This document shows positions 8,102 to 17,717 of a stretch of 28,309 bases of DNA, piece by piece. Under the pieces are notes generated by a model that did no database searches, was not told the DNA's origin, and saw only the letters and a list, made by a program, of their open reading frames with translations. Both the position numbers and the translations under genes were made by a program. Origin of the DNA: CAKSHC01 sp045595395. Its GTDB lineage: Bacteria > Bacillota > Clostridia > Oscillospirales > UMGS1783. The stretch covers positions 1 through 28,309 of the forward strand of contig JAZOAH010000027.1 in the NCBI GenBank assembly GCA_045595395.1, read 5' to 3'. Position 1 is the first letter of the stretch; each line of letters begins with the position of its first letter.

Positions 8102-8362
8102 TTATAAGCCTTCTTCTTTAAGTCCGTTTACAAGACCCACATAAAATTCTCTTACATCAAAGTCCTCGATATTCTCGCGGTTGAGGTCTATCATATCGCC
8201 GTGGGATATGCCTCTTTTGCCCGAAGGCTCAAGCAGGGTGAAGTTTTTTCGCCCCACTCAAAGGAATCAAGACTTACAAGACCGTCATTCCTGCTGCTGA
8301 AGTGCCGCGCTATATGATAGGGTAAATCAAGCAGAAACTTGCCCGAAGCACGAATACAGCTG
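8102..8362 (-). pseudogene. C-terminal remnant of a lipase-like alpha/beta hydrolase
   Basis: Reading the minus strand from the right inverted repeat gives GKFLLDLPYHIARHFSSRND and GLVSLDSFEWGE, a frameshift at the T6 run 8244-8249, then NFTLLEPSGKRGISHGDMID and a tail ending GLVNGLKEEGL before TAA. The NDGLV and GISHGDMIDL patterns match the end of secreted triacylglycerol-lipase-like hydrolases, where the SHGD histidine would be catalytic. The N-terminal two thirds, including any signal peptide and nucleophile serine, are missing: the reading frame runs straight into the inverted repeat at 8361. Together with the frameshift this marks a truncated, dead gene. Family name is from pattern memory, moderate certainty. 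Confidence 0.7.
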
Positions 8363-8402
8363 AGGCGCACTTCCTTACGGAGTGCGCCTCTTTTGGATGT
8401 CC
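8361..8402. repeat. Right inverted repeat bounding the 5.9-8.4 kb block
   Basis: TGAGGCGCAC/GTGCGCCTC stem around TTCCTTACGGA, then TTTT and GGATGTCC. It is the inverted counterpart of 5877-5917. Read on the plus strand, the stem is followed by TTTT, so it could weakly terminate plus-strand transcription heading antisense into pyk. It ends nine bases from the pyk stop codon. Confidence 0.8.
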
Positions 8403-8410
8403 TTTTCTTT

Positions 8411-9820
8411 TTACAGTCTGGCTATGTGAACGATATCGGTGTTTTTGAGTCCCTTGAGTGATGCGGTAAAGACGGCCAGATCGCCCTGCTTGACCAGCCC
8501 CGTGTCCTTGGCCTTTCTTGCTGCCACTTGGAAGAGCGACTCAAGATCGTACTGCTCCTCGCAGAGGATGGGCCTCACACCCCAGGTCAGATTGAGCTGT
8601 CGGCAGACCTTGGGTTTCAGGCATGGCGCAATGACGGGACAGCCGGGACGATAGGAGGAGATCAGCCGGGCCGTATACCCCGAACGGGTAACGGTAACGA
8701 TGGTGTCAACCTCCATCATAAAGGAAGCCAGGGTAGCACAGTTGGAAACGGCATTGGGGATATCCCGATGCAGTTCAAGCGAATTGTGCTGGAACCGCTG
8801 CTTATAGTCGATACTGTTTTCGGTGGCCTCGGCGATCTCAGCCATAGCCATCACGCTCTCGACCGGATAGTCACCGGCTGCGCTCTCTCCGGAGAGCATA
8901 ATGCCGGTCGTGCCGTCGTAGACAGCGTTGGCAATATCCGATATCTCGGCACGAGTCGGCCGAGGATTATGCACCATGCTCTCGAGCATCTGGGTGGCAG
9001 TAATAACATGCTTACCGGTGCGGTAGCAGGTCTCAATGATCTTTTTCTGAATGCCGGGCAGCTCACTGTAGCGCACCTCAACACCCAGATCGCCTCGGGC
9101 GACCATGATGCCGTCGGACACCTCAATGATCTCCTGCAGATTGCTCACGCCACGGGTGTTTTCAATCTTGGAAATGATCTGAATGTTGCTGCCGCCGTTC
9201 TGATTGAGGAAGCGGCGCAGCTCCAGCACATCGTCGGCACGACGCACAAAGGAGGCGGCAATAAAATCGACATCCTGCTCAATGCCGAACAGAATATCGG
9301 CCCGATCTGTGTCGCTCATATATGGCATGTCAACATCGACATTGGGAATGTTCAGGCTCTTATGATTTTTCAAAACGCCGCCGTTGAGGGCACGGCCGGT
9401 CACCACGCCCGGCTCGACCTTGACCACATCAAAGGCGATCAAGCCGTCATCGACCAAGATCCGATTGCCGACCTGAACATTCTTGTCCAGATCCGGGAAG
9501 GTCAGACAGGCGCCTGTTTCGTCCCCGTCTTCCTCACCGCGGCGAAAGGCAAACAACTGCCCTTCCTTGATCTCAGCCTTACCCGTCTTAAAATCACGCA
9601 GACGGATCTCCGGTCCCTTGGTATCGAGCAAGATGGCGGTATGCAGCTTATGCTTGTCCCGCAACTCCTTTACCCGATCCATTCGTACCTTATGCTCGGC
9701 ATGAGTGCCGTGGCTGAAATTGAAGCGGGCACAGTCCATGCCCGACAGCATCAACCGTTCCAGTACATTGTTTTTATCCACGGCCGGACCGAGGGTGCAA
9801 ATAATTTTCGTCTTTCTCAT
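8411..9820 (-). CDS. pyk: Pyruvate kinase
   Basis: The 469-residue protein shows the full pyruvate kinase pattern: RKTKIICTLGP at the start, ARFNFSHGTHAEH, LDTKGPEIRL, the small B domain, IISKIENTRGVSN with the active-site Lys, VARGDLGVEV, and ITATQMLESM...PTRAEISDIANAVYDG. It converts PEP and ADP to pyruvate and ATP. It lacks the extra C-terminal PEP-utiliser domain seen in Bacillus enzymes, so it has the short, common form. AGAGG stands eight bases before the ATG. The window also encodes pyruvate phosphate dikinase, which works on the same PEP-pyruvate step in a reversible, PPi-linked way. Convergent with the rsgA operon across the foreign-looking block. Confidence 0.96.
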   Translation of the reverse strand: MRKTKIICTLGPAVDKNNVLERLMLSGMDCARFNFSHGTHAEHKVRMDRVKELRDKHKLHTAILLDTKGPEIRLRDFKTGKAEIKEGQLFAFRRGEEDGDETGACLTFPDLDKNVQVGNRILVDDGLIAFDVVKVEPGVVTGRALNGGVLKNHKSLNIPNVDVDMPYMSDTDRADILFGIEQDVDFIAASFVRRADDVLELRRFLNQNGGSNIQIISKIENTRGVSNLQEIIEVSDGIMVARGDLGVEVRYSELPGIQKKIIETCYRTGKHVITATQMLESMVHNPRPTRAEISDIANAVYDGTTGIMLSGESAAGDYPVESVMAMAEIAEATENSIDYKQRFQHNSLELHRDIPNAVSNCATLASFMMEVDTIVTVTRSGYTARLISSYRPGCPVIAPCLKPKVCRQLNLTWGVRPILCEEQYDLESLFQVAARKAKDTGLVKQGDLAVFTASLKGLKNTDIVHIARL

Positions 9821-9850
9821 GAGGGTTGCCTCTTTTGGTTTTTTGTATTA

Positions 9851-9880
9851 TGTATAATTGTAACACAAAACCACTGGCAA
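9851..9880 (-). promoter_or_regulatory. Possible pyk promoter
   Basis: TTGCCA (9875-9880), an 18-base spacer and TATACA (9851-9856) on the minus strand lie between the ECF gene stop and the pyk start. The match is moderate. Confidence 0.4.
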
Positions 9881-9891
9881 TACAAGAAAAA

Positions 9892-10401
9892 CTACAAAAT
9901 TAGTTTGGCCTTTTTGAGGGCAAATATCACCGTCGGGATCAGCAAAAGTTGAATGAGAATACCCGGCAAAGCCGTTACAAAAGATGCCGTCAACCAAATT
10001 GTCCAGCTATACTCGCCCGCACGGAAAATGAGGCTGTTGAGCAGGCCCATGGCCAGCCTTCCCGCCACCATAGCACCCACCAAGGATACCACAACGGCAA
10101 AGCGCATCTTCACCAAACGGATCAGCAGCCCCGCCACCAGTCCATAGACCGCCAGTTCCCCAATCATGCTCGGCAGCATAGCCACCGGCGGCATGCCGCT
10201 GATCAGACAGCCCAATACAGGCGTAAGCACGCCACAGGCCAGCCCCAACCACGGCCCGCAGATGAGCCCGGCCATTAGCACCGGAATGTGCATCGGGCAA
10301 AATACCTGCCCGGCATTGGGCACGCCGTGAAAGGCGACGGGCAACACCACACCCAGAGCTACGCACAGGGCAGCAAATACCAGTTTTTTTGTGTTAGACA
10401 T
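9892..10401 (-). CDS. ECF transporter substrate-binding S component
   Basis: About 169 residues, almost entirely hydrophobic with five to six helices, starting MSNTKKLVFAALCVALGVVL. The motif PMHIPVLMAGLICGPWLGLACG, followed by GMPPVAMLPSM and ELAVYGLVAGLL, is typical of vitamin-type S components (ECF_trnsprt family). Such proteins bind a vitamin or cofactor precursor and dock onto a shared EcfA-EcfA'-EcfT module, which is not in this window. The substrate cannot be told from sequence; QueT-, HmpT- or pantothenate-type are possible. GGAGG at 10409-10413 is seven bases from this ATG, so the longer upstream start at 10425 is unlikely. It has its own promoter and a leader hairpin. Confidence 0.85.
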   Translation of the reverse strand: MSNTKKLVFAALCVALGVVLPVAFHGVPNAGQVFCPMHIPVLMAGLICGPWLGLACGVLTPVLGCLISGMPPVAMLPSMIGELAVYGLVAGLLIRLVKMRFAVVVSLVGAMVAGRLAMGLLNSLIFRAGEYSWTIWLTASFVTALPGILIQLLLIPTVIFALKKAKLIL

Positions 10402-10413
10402 AATAAAACCTCC

Positions 10414-10451
10414 AAAAAAAGCCACGAGGGCCTATTGTGGGCCTTCGTGGC
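10414..10451 (-). terminator. Terminator/attenuator hairpin in the leader of the ECF gene
   Basis: On the minus strand GCCACGAAGGCC pairs with GGCCCTCGTGGC (11 of 12 pairs) around CACAATA, then TTTTTTT leads straight into the GGAGG ribosome site. It may end nth transcripts, but because the ECF promoter lies upstream of it, ECF transcription must read through, as in an attenuator. Confidence 0.8.
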
Positions 10452-10484
10452 TCTTGGATCGGCTTGTGCCGAAATTATATTTAT

Positions 10485-10513
10485 ATTATACCTTCTTTTT
10501 TCCTTTTTGTAAA
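10485..10513 (-). promoter_or_regulatory. Sigma-A promoter for the ECF S component
   Basis: TTTACA (10508-10513), a 17-base spacer and TATAAT (10485-10490) on the minus strand. It overlaps the last codons of nth and would give a leader of roughly 75 bases carrying a small CGGC-ACAA-GCCG hairpin and then the terminator hairpin. Confidence 0.75.
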
Positions 10514-11127
10514 GAGCAAAGTTCAGAAAGTGTGCAATTTTCGCAGTTTGGTTTTCTGGCGTTGCATACGGCCCGCCCGTGATAGATCAGTCGATGGCAA
10601 AACATCAGCCGCTCCTGCTTCGGGATCAGCGCCGACAGCTCTCGCTCGACCACCACCGGATCGTCGCTCCCCGTCAATCCAAAGCGGTTAGCCAGACGGA
10701 TACAGTGGGTGTCGGCCACGATGCCCTGATCGTTATAGACCACGCCCAGCACCAGATTGGCCGTTTTCCGTCCCACACCCGGCAACTGAAGCAGCTTTTC
10801 CATCGAATTTGGCACAATTCCGTCGAATTTTTCGCACAAAACACGCCCCAAACCGATCAAATTTTTGGCTTTATTCTTATAAAATCCGCAGGAACGAATG
10901 ATATTTTCGATATCCTTCACATCGGCATCCCGATAATCCTCGGCCGTTTTATATTTAGCGAACAGCTCCTTGGTCACGATATTGACCCGCTCATCGGTAC
11001 ATTGCGCCGAAAGGCAGGTGGCCGCCACCAATTCCAGCTCATTGCTGAAATCGAGCGAGCACTTGGCATCGGGATACAACCCCGCCAGCCGTATGATCAG
11101 TTCCTTGGCTTTTTGTTTTTTAGTCAT
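10486..11127 (-). CDS. nth: Endonuclease III (DNA glycosylase/AP lyase)
   Basis: The 213-residue protein has the helix-hairpin-helix motif LPGVGRKTANLVLGV with the catalytic Lys (near 120), the catalytic Asp in VADTHCIRLANR (near 138), and the C-terminal 4Fe-4S ligands CNARKPNCENCTLSELC, matching C-x6-C-x2-C-x5-C. It removes oxidised pyrimidines from DNA in base excision repair. The start ATG lies eight bases inside the end of rarA (ATGACTAA overlap), so it is the third, coupled gene of glyA-rarA-nth. Full length and intact. Confidence 0.96.
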   Translation of the reverse strand: MTKKQKAKELIIRLAGLYPDAKCSLDFSNELELVAATCLSAQCTDERVNIVTKELFAKYKTAEDYRDADVKDIENIIRSCGFYKNKAKNLIGLGRVLCEKFDGIVPNSMEKLLQLPGVGRKTANLVLGVVYNDQGIVADTHCIRLANRFGLTGSDDPVVVERELSALIPKQERLMFCHRLIYHGRAVCNARKPNCENCTLSELCSLQKGKKKV

Positions 11128-12382
11128 GTTTGATCTTGTCCCAATAGGCCTTGGTAGCCTGTTCCAATTTATTATCCCCGTACTCGTAATAGACGGTATC
11201 CTTTAATTTATCGGGCAGATACTGCTGCTTGACCCAATTATTTTTGTGGCCGTGCGGGTAGACATAGGTCTGTCCATGCCCCAGTTTTTTGGCGCCCTCG
11301 TAGTGGGCGTCCTGAATATTACTCGGCACATCCGAATAGTTGCCGGCCGCTACATCGGCCATGGCGGCATCAATGGCGCAAATGCCCGAATTGGACTTGG
11401 GCGCCGTGGCTACCATAATAACGGCATCGGCCAGCGGAATGCGAGCCTCAGGCAGTCCTAACTGCAAGGCGCTGTCGACCGCCGCCTTGCAATAGATGAG
11501 GGCATTGGGATAGGCCAAACCTACATCCTCGGCCGCCGTCACCAAAAGCCTGCGGCAGACCGAGGCCAGATCACCGGCCGAAAGCAGCCGTGCCAAATAG
11601 TGAATCGCCGCATTCTCGTCCGAGCCACGCAGACTCTTTTGAAAGGCCGAGAGCAGGTCGTAATGATAGTCGCTGTCACGGTCGTATTTGACGGCGCTCC
11701 CCTGCGCCGCCTGCCGTGCCATCTCCATATCAATGAATATCTTTTTCTGTCCGGGCTTGGCCAGGCAGAGCAGTTCAACGGCGTTGATGGCTTTTCTGAC
11801 ATCCCCCGCACAAGAGGCGCAGACATAGTCAAAAGCCTCCTGCTCAAACTCCACCGTGAAATCCCGCTCCTTGGCCAGCGTCGCCACCGCACGGCGCACC
11901 GCCTTGGCGATCTCCTCCCGAGACACCGGCTGAAATTCAAAAACGGTACAGCGGGACAGCAGGGCATTATAAACGTAAAAATAGGGGTTCTCGGTCGTCG
12001 AGGCGATAAGCGTGATCTTACCGTTTTCCACAAACTCCAGCAGCGATTGCTGCTGTTTTTTGTTAAAATACTGGATCTCATCGAGATAGAGCAGGATGCC
12101 GCCGGGGGCGAGCATGGTGTCGATCTCCTCAATGACGGCCTTGACATCCGAGAGCGAGGCATTGGTGGCATTGAGCCGATGTAAGCGCTTGCCGGAGGCG
12201 GCGGCCAAAATATTAGCCGTCGTCGTTTTTCCCGTGCCCGAAGGCCCGTAGAAGATCATATTGGGCAGATCGCCCGATTCGGCGATCTTGCGCAGCAGCT
12301 TGCCCTCGCCCAAAATATGACGCTGTCCGTAGACCTCGTCGAGATTGGCGGGGCGCAGCCGATCGGCAAGCGGTGTAGCCAT
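11120..12382 (-). CDS. rarA: Replication-associated recombination protein A (AAA+ ATPase)
   Basis: The 420-residue protein opens MATPLADRLRPANLDEVYGQ, then Walker A GPSGTGKTTT (near 46-55), Walker B LLYLDEIQYF, sensor ASTTENPYF and an arginine-finger region (ALLSRCTVF). The C-terminal half holds the MgsA/RarA signature LADAVIMVATAPKSN and ends YLPDKLKDTVYY. Family role: clamp-loader-like ATPase acting at stalled replication forks with RecA and SSB. The start has AAGGAG upstream and lies 10 bases after the glyA stop, so it is cotranscribed with glyA; it overlaps nth. No abnormality seen. Confidence 0.95.
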   Translation of the reverse strand: MATPLADRLRPANLDEVYGQRHILGEGKLLRKIAESGDLPNMIFYGPSGTGKTTTANILAAASGKRLHRLNATNASLSDVKAVIEEIDTMLAPGGILLYLDEIQYFNKKQQQSLLEFVENGKITLIASTTENPYFYVYNALLSRCTVFEFQPVSREEIAKAVRRAVATLAKERDFTVEFEQEAFDYVCASCAGDVRKAINAVELLCLAKPGQKKIFIDMEMARQAAQGSAVKYDRDSDYHYDLLSAFQKSLRGSDENAAIHYLARLLSAGDLASVCRRLLVTAAEDVGLAYPNALIYCKAAVDSALQLGLPEARIPLADAVIMVATAPKSNSGICAIDAAMADVAAGNYSDVPSNIQDAHYEGAKKLGHGQTYVYPHGHKNNWVKQQYLPDKLKDTVYYEYGDNKLEQATKAYWDKIKHD

Positions 12383-12392
12383 CGTCTTCTCC

Positions 12393-13631
12393 TTAATAGA
12401 GGGGGTATTTATCGGTCAGCTTGGTGACCTCGGCACGGATATAGTCGGCCTGATTCTCAAAATCGGTAGCGGCCAGCCAAATAAGCTTGGCGATGATGCG
12501 GAAATCGTCCTCTTTCAGGCCACGGGTGGTGGCAGCAGCCGTGCCGACACGGATACCCGAGGTGATGAAGGGCGACTGGGTATCAAAGGGAACGGAATTC
12601 TTATTGACAGTAATAAAGACTTCGTCCAAACGCTTTTCCAGATCCTTGCCGGTCACGCCGATGTTGCGCAGGTCGATGAGCACCAGATGATTGTCGGTGC
12701 CGCCCGAAACCAGGTTAAAGCCGAGCTTGAGCATTTCATCGGCCATGGCGGCGCAGTTTTTCACGATCTGCTGAGCATAGGCCTTAAACTCAGGCTTGAG
12801 CGCCTCACCAAAGGCCACGCCCTTGGCGGCGATAACGTGCATGAGCGGACCGCCCTGGGTACCGGGGAAGATGGCCTTGTCGATAGCCTTGGCCAGTTCC
12901 TGCTTGCACAGGATCATACCGCCGCGCGGGCCACGCAGGGTCTTATGGGTGGTGGTGGTCACCACGTCAGCATAGGGCACCGGCGAAGGATGCACACCGG
13001 CGGCCACCAGGCCGGCAATGTGCGCCATATCAACCATGTGATAAGCGCCGACCTTCTTGGCAATGTTATAAATTCTCTCAAAATCAATGACGCGCGGATA
13101 GGCCGAAGCGCCCGAGATGATCATCTTAGGCTTGCACTCCATGGCAATGCGCTCCATCTCGTCATAGTCGATGCGGCCGGTCGCCTCATCCACGCCGTAG
13201 GGCACGATGTTATACTGCAGGCCCGAGAAATTGACGGGTGAGCCATGGGTCAAGTGACCGCCGTGGGCCAGGTTCATACCCATGACCGTATCGCCCGGCT
13301 TGCACAGGGCCACATAGACGGCATGGTTGGCCTGAGCGCCCGAATGGGGCTGAACATTGGCATGCTCAGCGCCGAAAAGTTCACAGGCACGGTCACGTGC
13401 GATATTTTCACAGACATCGACACACTGGCAGCCACCGTAGTAACGGTGGGCGGGATAGCCTTCCGCATATTTATTGGTCAGCGGCGAGCCCATAGCCGCC
13501 ATCACGGCAGGCGATACAAAGTTCTCGCTGGCGATCAGTTCGATGTTGCGGCGCTGACGGGCCAGCTCGTCCTGCATGGCTGCGGCCATCGCCGGATCAT
13601 ACTGTGCGATAAATTCCAAATTCTTTTCCAT
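12393..13631 (-). CDS. glyA: Serine hydroxymethyltransferase
   Basis: About 412 residues with clear SHMT motifs: NIELIASENFVSPAV, NKYAEGYPAHRYYGG, ANVQPHSGAQAN, DMAHIAGLVAAG and the PLP-lysine segment TTTTHKTLRGPRGG (Lys near 228). It interconverts serine and glycine while charging tetrahydrofolate with a one-carbon unit, using pyridoxal phosphate. The start at 13631 (MEKNLEF) fits family length and follows a GAAAGGATGGA stretch; an upstream start in the same frame would add an unusual MMVYNSSSKRK leader that overlaps the promoter. First gene of glyA-rarA-nth. Confidence 0.96.
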   Translation of the reverse strand: MEKNLEFIAQYDPAMAAAMQDELARQRRNIELIASENFVSPAVMAAMGSPLTNKYAEGYPAHRYYGGCQCVDVCENIARDRACELFGAEHANVQPHSGAQANHAVYVALCKPGDTVMGMNLAHGGHLTHGSPVNFSGLQYNIVPYGVDEATGRIDYDEMERIAMECKPKMIISGASAYPRVIDFERIYNIAKKVGAYHMVDMAHIAGLVAAGVHPSPVPYADVVTTTTHKTLRGPRGGMILCKQELAKAIDKAIFPGTQGGPLMHVIAAKGVAFGEALKPEFKAYAQQIVKNCAAMADEMLKLGFNLVSGGTDNHLVLIDLRNIGVTGKDLEKRLDEVFITVNKNSVPFDTQSPFITSGIRVGTAAATTRGLKEDDFRIIAKLIWLAATDFENQADYIRAEVTKLTDKYPLY

Positions 13632-13672
13632 TTTTATTCCATCCTTTCTTTTGCTACTGCTATTATAAACCA

Positions 13673-15801
<2,129 letters not shown>

Positions 15802-15805
<4 letters not shown>

Positions 15806-16191
15806 CTTCTTTTCTCCTTAGCAAAGGCAAACACTTTCAGTATCAGATAGGTGATCGGCAATCCGATCACGGCCGCCGCCCCGTATGCAATATAAGTATG
15901 CCATCCAAGCCTTTCCACCACCACAAAAACGATCCCTTGCTGGATCAGGTAATTGGGAATATAGGATATGGCATATTTCCCCAGCCGCAGCAGCGTCGGC
16001 TTCTCCCGGAAGGTCAAACGACAATTGAGGAAAAAGCCGATGAGGAGCGATGCGGCATAGCCAATGGCATAGGCCAAATTAGCGTCCAGCACCAGCGAAG
16101 ACAGCACACTGATCCACCAAGTATTGAGGGTGTTGACCGCACCGATGCCGATAAAGATCAAAAAGCCCTTATCCTTTAATTTCTCGAACAT
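15802..16191 (-). CDS. GtrA-like small membrane protein
   Basis: The 129-residue protein has four hydrophobic helices and the GtrA pattern: FLIFIGIGAVNTLNTWW, then AYAIGYAASLLIGFFLNCRLTF, GKYAISYIPNYLIQQGI and a last helix ending in basic residues. GtrA family proteins are thought to flip undecaprenyl-linked sugars across the membrane or to support cell-surface polysaccharide assembly; no glycosyltransferase is adjacent. GAGAGG precedes the ATG. Its stop overlaps the tex start (ATGA), so the two are coupled, an association not explained by function. Confidence 0.85.
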
Positions 16192-16221
16192 ATTCCTCTC
16201 TCCGCAACCGTAATATATCTC

Positions 16222-16230
16222 ATTATATCA
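16222..16230 (-). promoter_or_regulatory. Extended -10 promoter for gtrA-like/tex
   Basis: On the minus strand TGATATAAT, i.e. TG-N-TATAAT, about 30 bases before the gtrA-like start, with no good -35 box because the preceding terminator occupies that place. Confidence 0.55.
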
Positions 16231-16258
16231 TAAAAACCTCCCAAGCGGGAGGCTTTTA
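16231..16258. terminator. Terminator behind the amino-acid ABC operon
   Basis: CCTCCC-AAGC-GGGAGG stem (16237-16252) flanked by A-rich and T-rich tails. On the minus strand it follows the ATPase stop and is followed by TTTTTA; it also has CTTTTAT on the plus strand. Confidence 0.8.
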
Positions 16259-16260
16259 TC

Positions 16261-17010
16261 TTATAAAGTTAAAATGCTGTCGATAAATTCTTTGATGCGC
16301 GGATCGCTGGGATGCTCGAAGATCTCCTCGGGCGTACCCATGCCCACCACACCCGAATCGGCCATAAACAGGATCTTGTCGGCCACCTCACGGGCAAAGC
16401 CCATTTCGTGGGTGACGACGACCATGGTCATGCGCTGCTCATGCAGCTGGCGCATAACGCTCAGCACCTCGGCCGTCAACTGCGGGTCGAGCGCTGAGGT
16501 CGGCTCGTCAAACAGTAAAATTTCAGGGTCACGCATCAGCGCACGGGCATTGGCCACTCGCTGGGCCTGCCCGCCTGACAGTTCAGAAGGTTTGGCATCG
16601 GCCTTGTCGGCCAGTCCCACCATGTCCAGCAGTTCCATCGCCCGAACCTTGGCCTGCTCACGGTCTTCCTTGTTGACGGTGACGGGCGAGGCGATCAGGT
16701 TGCCCAGCACGCTCATGTGCGGAAACAGATTAAAGTTCTGAAATACCATACCCATGCAGGCGCAGACCTGACGGGATCGGCGCTCCTTGCCGTATTTGCC
16801 GTCGGTCAACAGCGCCTGATCCTTGATCAGTACCGTACCGCCGTCAGCCTTTTCCAGGTCGATCAGGCAACGCAGCATGGTCGACTTTCCGGCACCCGAC
16901 GGGCCGATGATGGCCACCGTTTCGCCCTCTTCGACCGAAAAACTCACATCCCGCAGAACGCACAGATCCCCGAAATGCTTGGATAACTGTTCTACTTGTA
17001 TCATCTTCAC
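16261..17010 (-). CDS. Polar amino-acid ABC importer, ATP-binding subunit
   Basis: About 249 residues with Walker A GPSGAGKST, the Q-loop FQNFNLFPHMSV, signature LSGGQAQRV, Walker B LLFDEPTSALDPQ and the switch VVTHEMGFA, the GlnQ/HisP subgroup pattern. It powers import of a polar amino acid with the permease and lipoprotein encoded upstream. The GTG at 17010 has GAGGTG six bases before it and is the best start; a GTG at 17019 directly after the permease stop (MSAV...) is possible but lacks a ribosome site. Third gene of the operon, followed by a terminator. Substrate unknown. Confidence 0.93.
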   Translation of the reverse strand: MKMIQVEQLSKHFGDLCVLRDVSFSVEEGETVAIIGPSGAGKSTMLRCLIDLEKADGGTVLIKDQALLTDGKYGKERRSRQVCACMGMVFQNFNLFPHMSVLGNLIASPVTVNKEDREQAKVRAMELLDMVGLADKADAKPSELSGGQAQRVANARALMRDPEILLFDEPTSALDPQLTAEVLSVMRQLHEQRMTMVVVTHEMGFAREVADKILFMADSGVVGMGTPEEIFEHPSDPRIKEFIDSILTL

Positions 17011-17020
17011 GGCGCTCACC

Positions 17021-17662
17021 TCAATACCGATATTTCTTTTCCAGCCACTTGAACAGCCGTGTCAGCACCGTATTCATCAGCAAATAAAACACGGCTGCCA
17101 CCGCATAGGCCGTAGCATCGACCTCACGGTTGACGGCGCTCTTGGCGAAATACAGAATCTCAGTCACGCCGATGGCGGTGACCAGCGCCGTATCCTTGAC
17201 CAGCGTGATGCACTCATTGCTCACGCTCGGCAGGGTCACCCGCAACATCTGCGGAATGACGATCTTGAGCTGGGTCTGCCAGGTCGAAAAGCCCAGCACC
17301 CGTGCCGCCTCATACTGCCCCTTATCGATCGAGAGCAATCCGCCACGGAAGATCTCGCAGAAATAGGCGGTATAGTTAAGCACAAAGGCCACACAGGCCG
17401 CCGGGAATCGGTCGAGCACCAGATACTGCCCGATGTAGGGAATAAAAGGCAGCCCGTAATAGATGAAAAACAGTTGCAGCAAAAGCGGCGTGCCCCGCAA
17501 CAGCCACACATAAACACCCGTCACGCCCCGCACCACCGCAAAGCGGCTGCGCCGCAGATAGCTCATGGCAAATCCCAACGGCAACGACAGGAGCGCCGTG
17601 ATAAAAAACAGACCCAGCGTATATTTTACGCCGCCGGCCAACGATTGACACAATTCTAACAT
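17021..17662 (-). CDS. Polar amino-acid ABC importer, permease subunit
   Basis: The 213-residue membrane protein belongs to the HisM/GlnP type: about five helices, with the conserved cytoplasmic loop YEAARVLGFSTWQTQLKIVIPQ (EAA...G motif) that contacts the ATPase, then LVKDTALVTAIGVTEI. It forms the channel for the importer. Its ribosome site is weak (GGTG seven bases before the ATG), and a strong 11-bp hairpin separates it from the binding-protein gene, which fits lower expression of the permease than of the binding protein. Confidence 0.92.
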   Translation of the reverse strand: MLELCQSLAGGVKYTLGLFFITALLSLPLGFAMSYLRRSRFAVVRGVTGVYVWLLRGTPLLLQLFFIYYGLPFIPYIGQYLVLDRFPAACVAFVLNYTAYFCEIFRGGLLSIDKGQYEAARVLGFSTWQTQLKIVIPQMLRVTLPSVSNECITLVKDTALVTAIGVTEILYFAKSAVNREVDATAYAVAAVFYLLMNTVLTRLFKWLEKKYRY

Positions 17663-17675
17663 GGATATACACCAA

Positions 17676-17703
17676 TACTGCCCGCCGAATGTGGCGGGCA
17701 GTA
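17676..17703 (-). other. Intercistronic stem-loop between binding protein and permease genes
   Basis: TACTGCCCGCC/GGCGGGCAGTA, a perfect 11-bp stem with a six-base loop, 15 bases beyond the binding-protein stop. No T-run follows on the minus strand, so it is more likely an mRNA stabiliser of the upstream message, as in other binding-protein operons, than a terminator. Confidence 0.7.
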
Positions 17704-17717
17704 CCCTTTTCCTTGGT

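Noticed and set aside
5877..8402. Classical insertion sequence or transposon
   Set aside because: No transposase, integrase or direct target-site duplication is visible outside the inverted repeats, so only a bounded block of unknown origin is claimed.
8528..9952. Long open frame of 474 codons on the plus strand
   Set aside because: It lies wholly opposite pyruvate kinase, has no family motifs, and its openness is a by-product of the G/C-ending codons of pyk.
10414..10490. PreQ1, T-box or other known riboswitch ahead of the ECF gene
   Set aside because: The leader is too short for a T-box or most aptamers, and I found none of the conserved motifs of preQ1 or thiamine types; only an attenuator-like layout is supported.
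12345..13241. 298-codon open frame on the plus strand
   Set aside because: Antisense to glyA; no recognisable motif.
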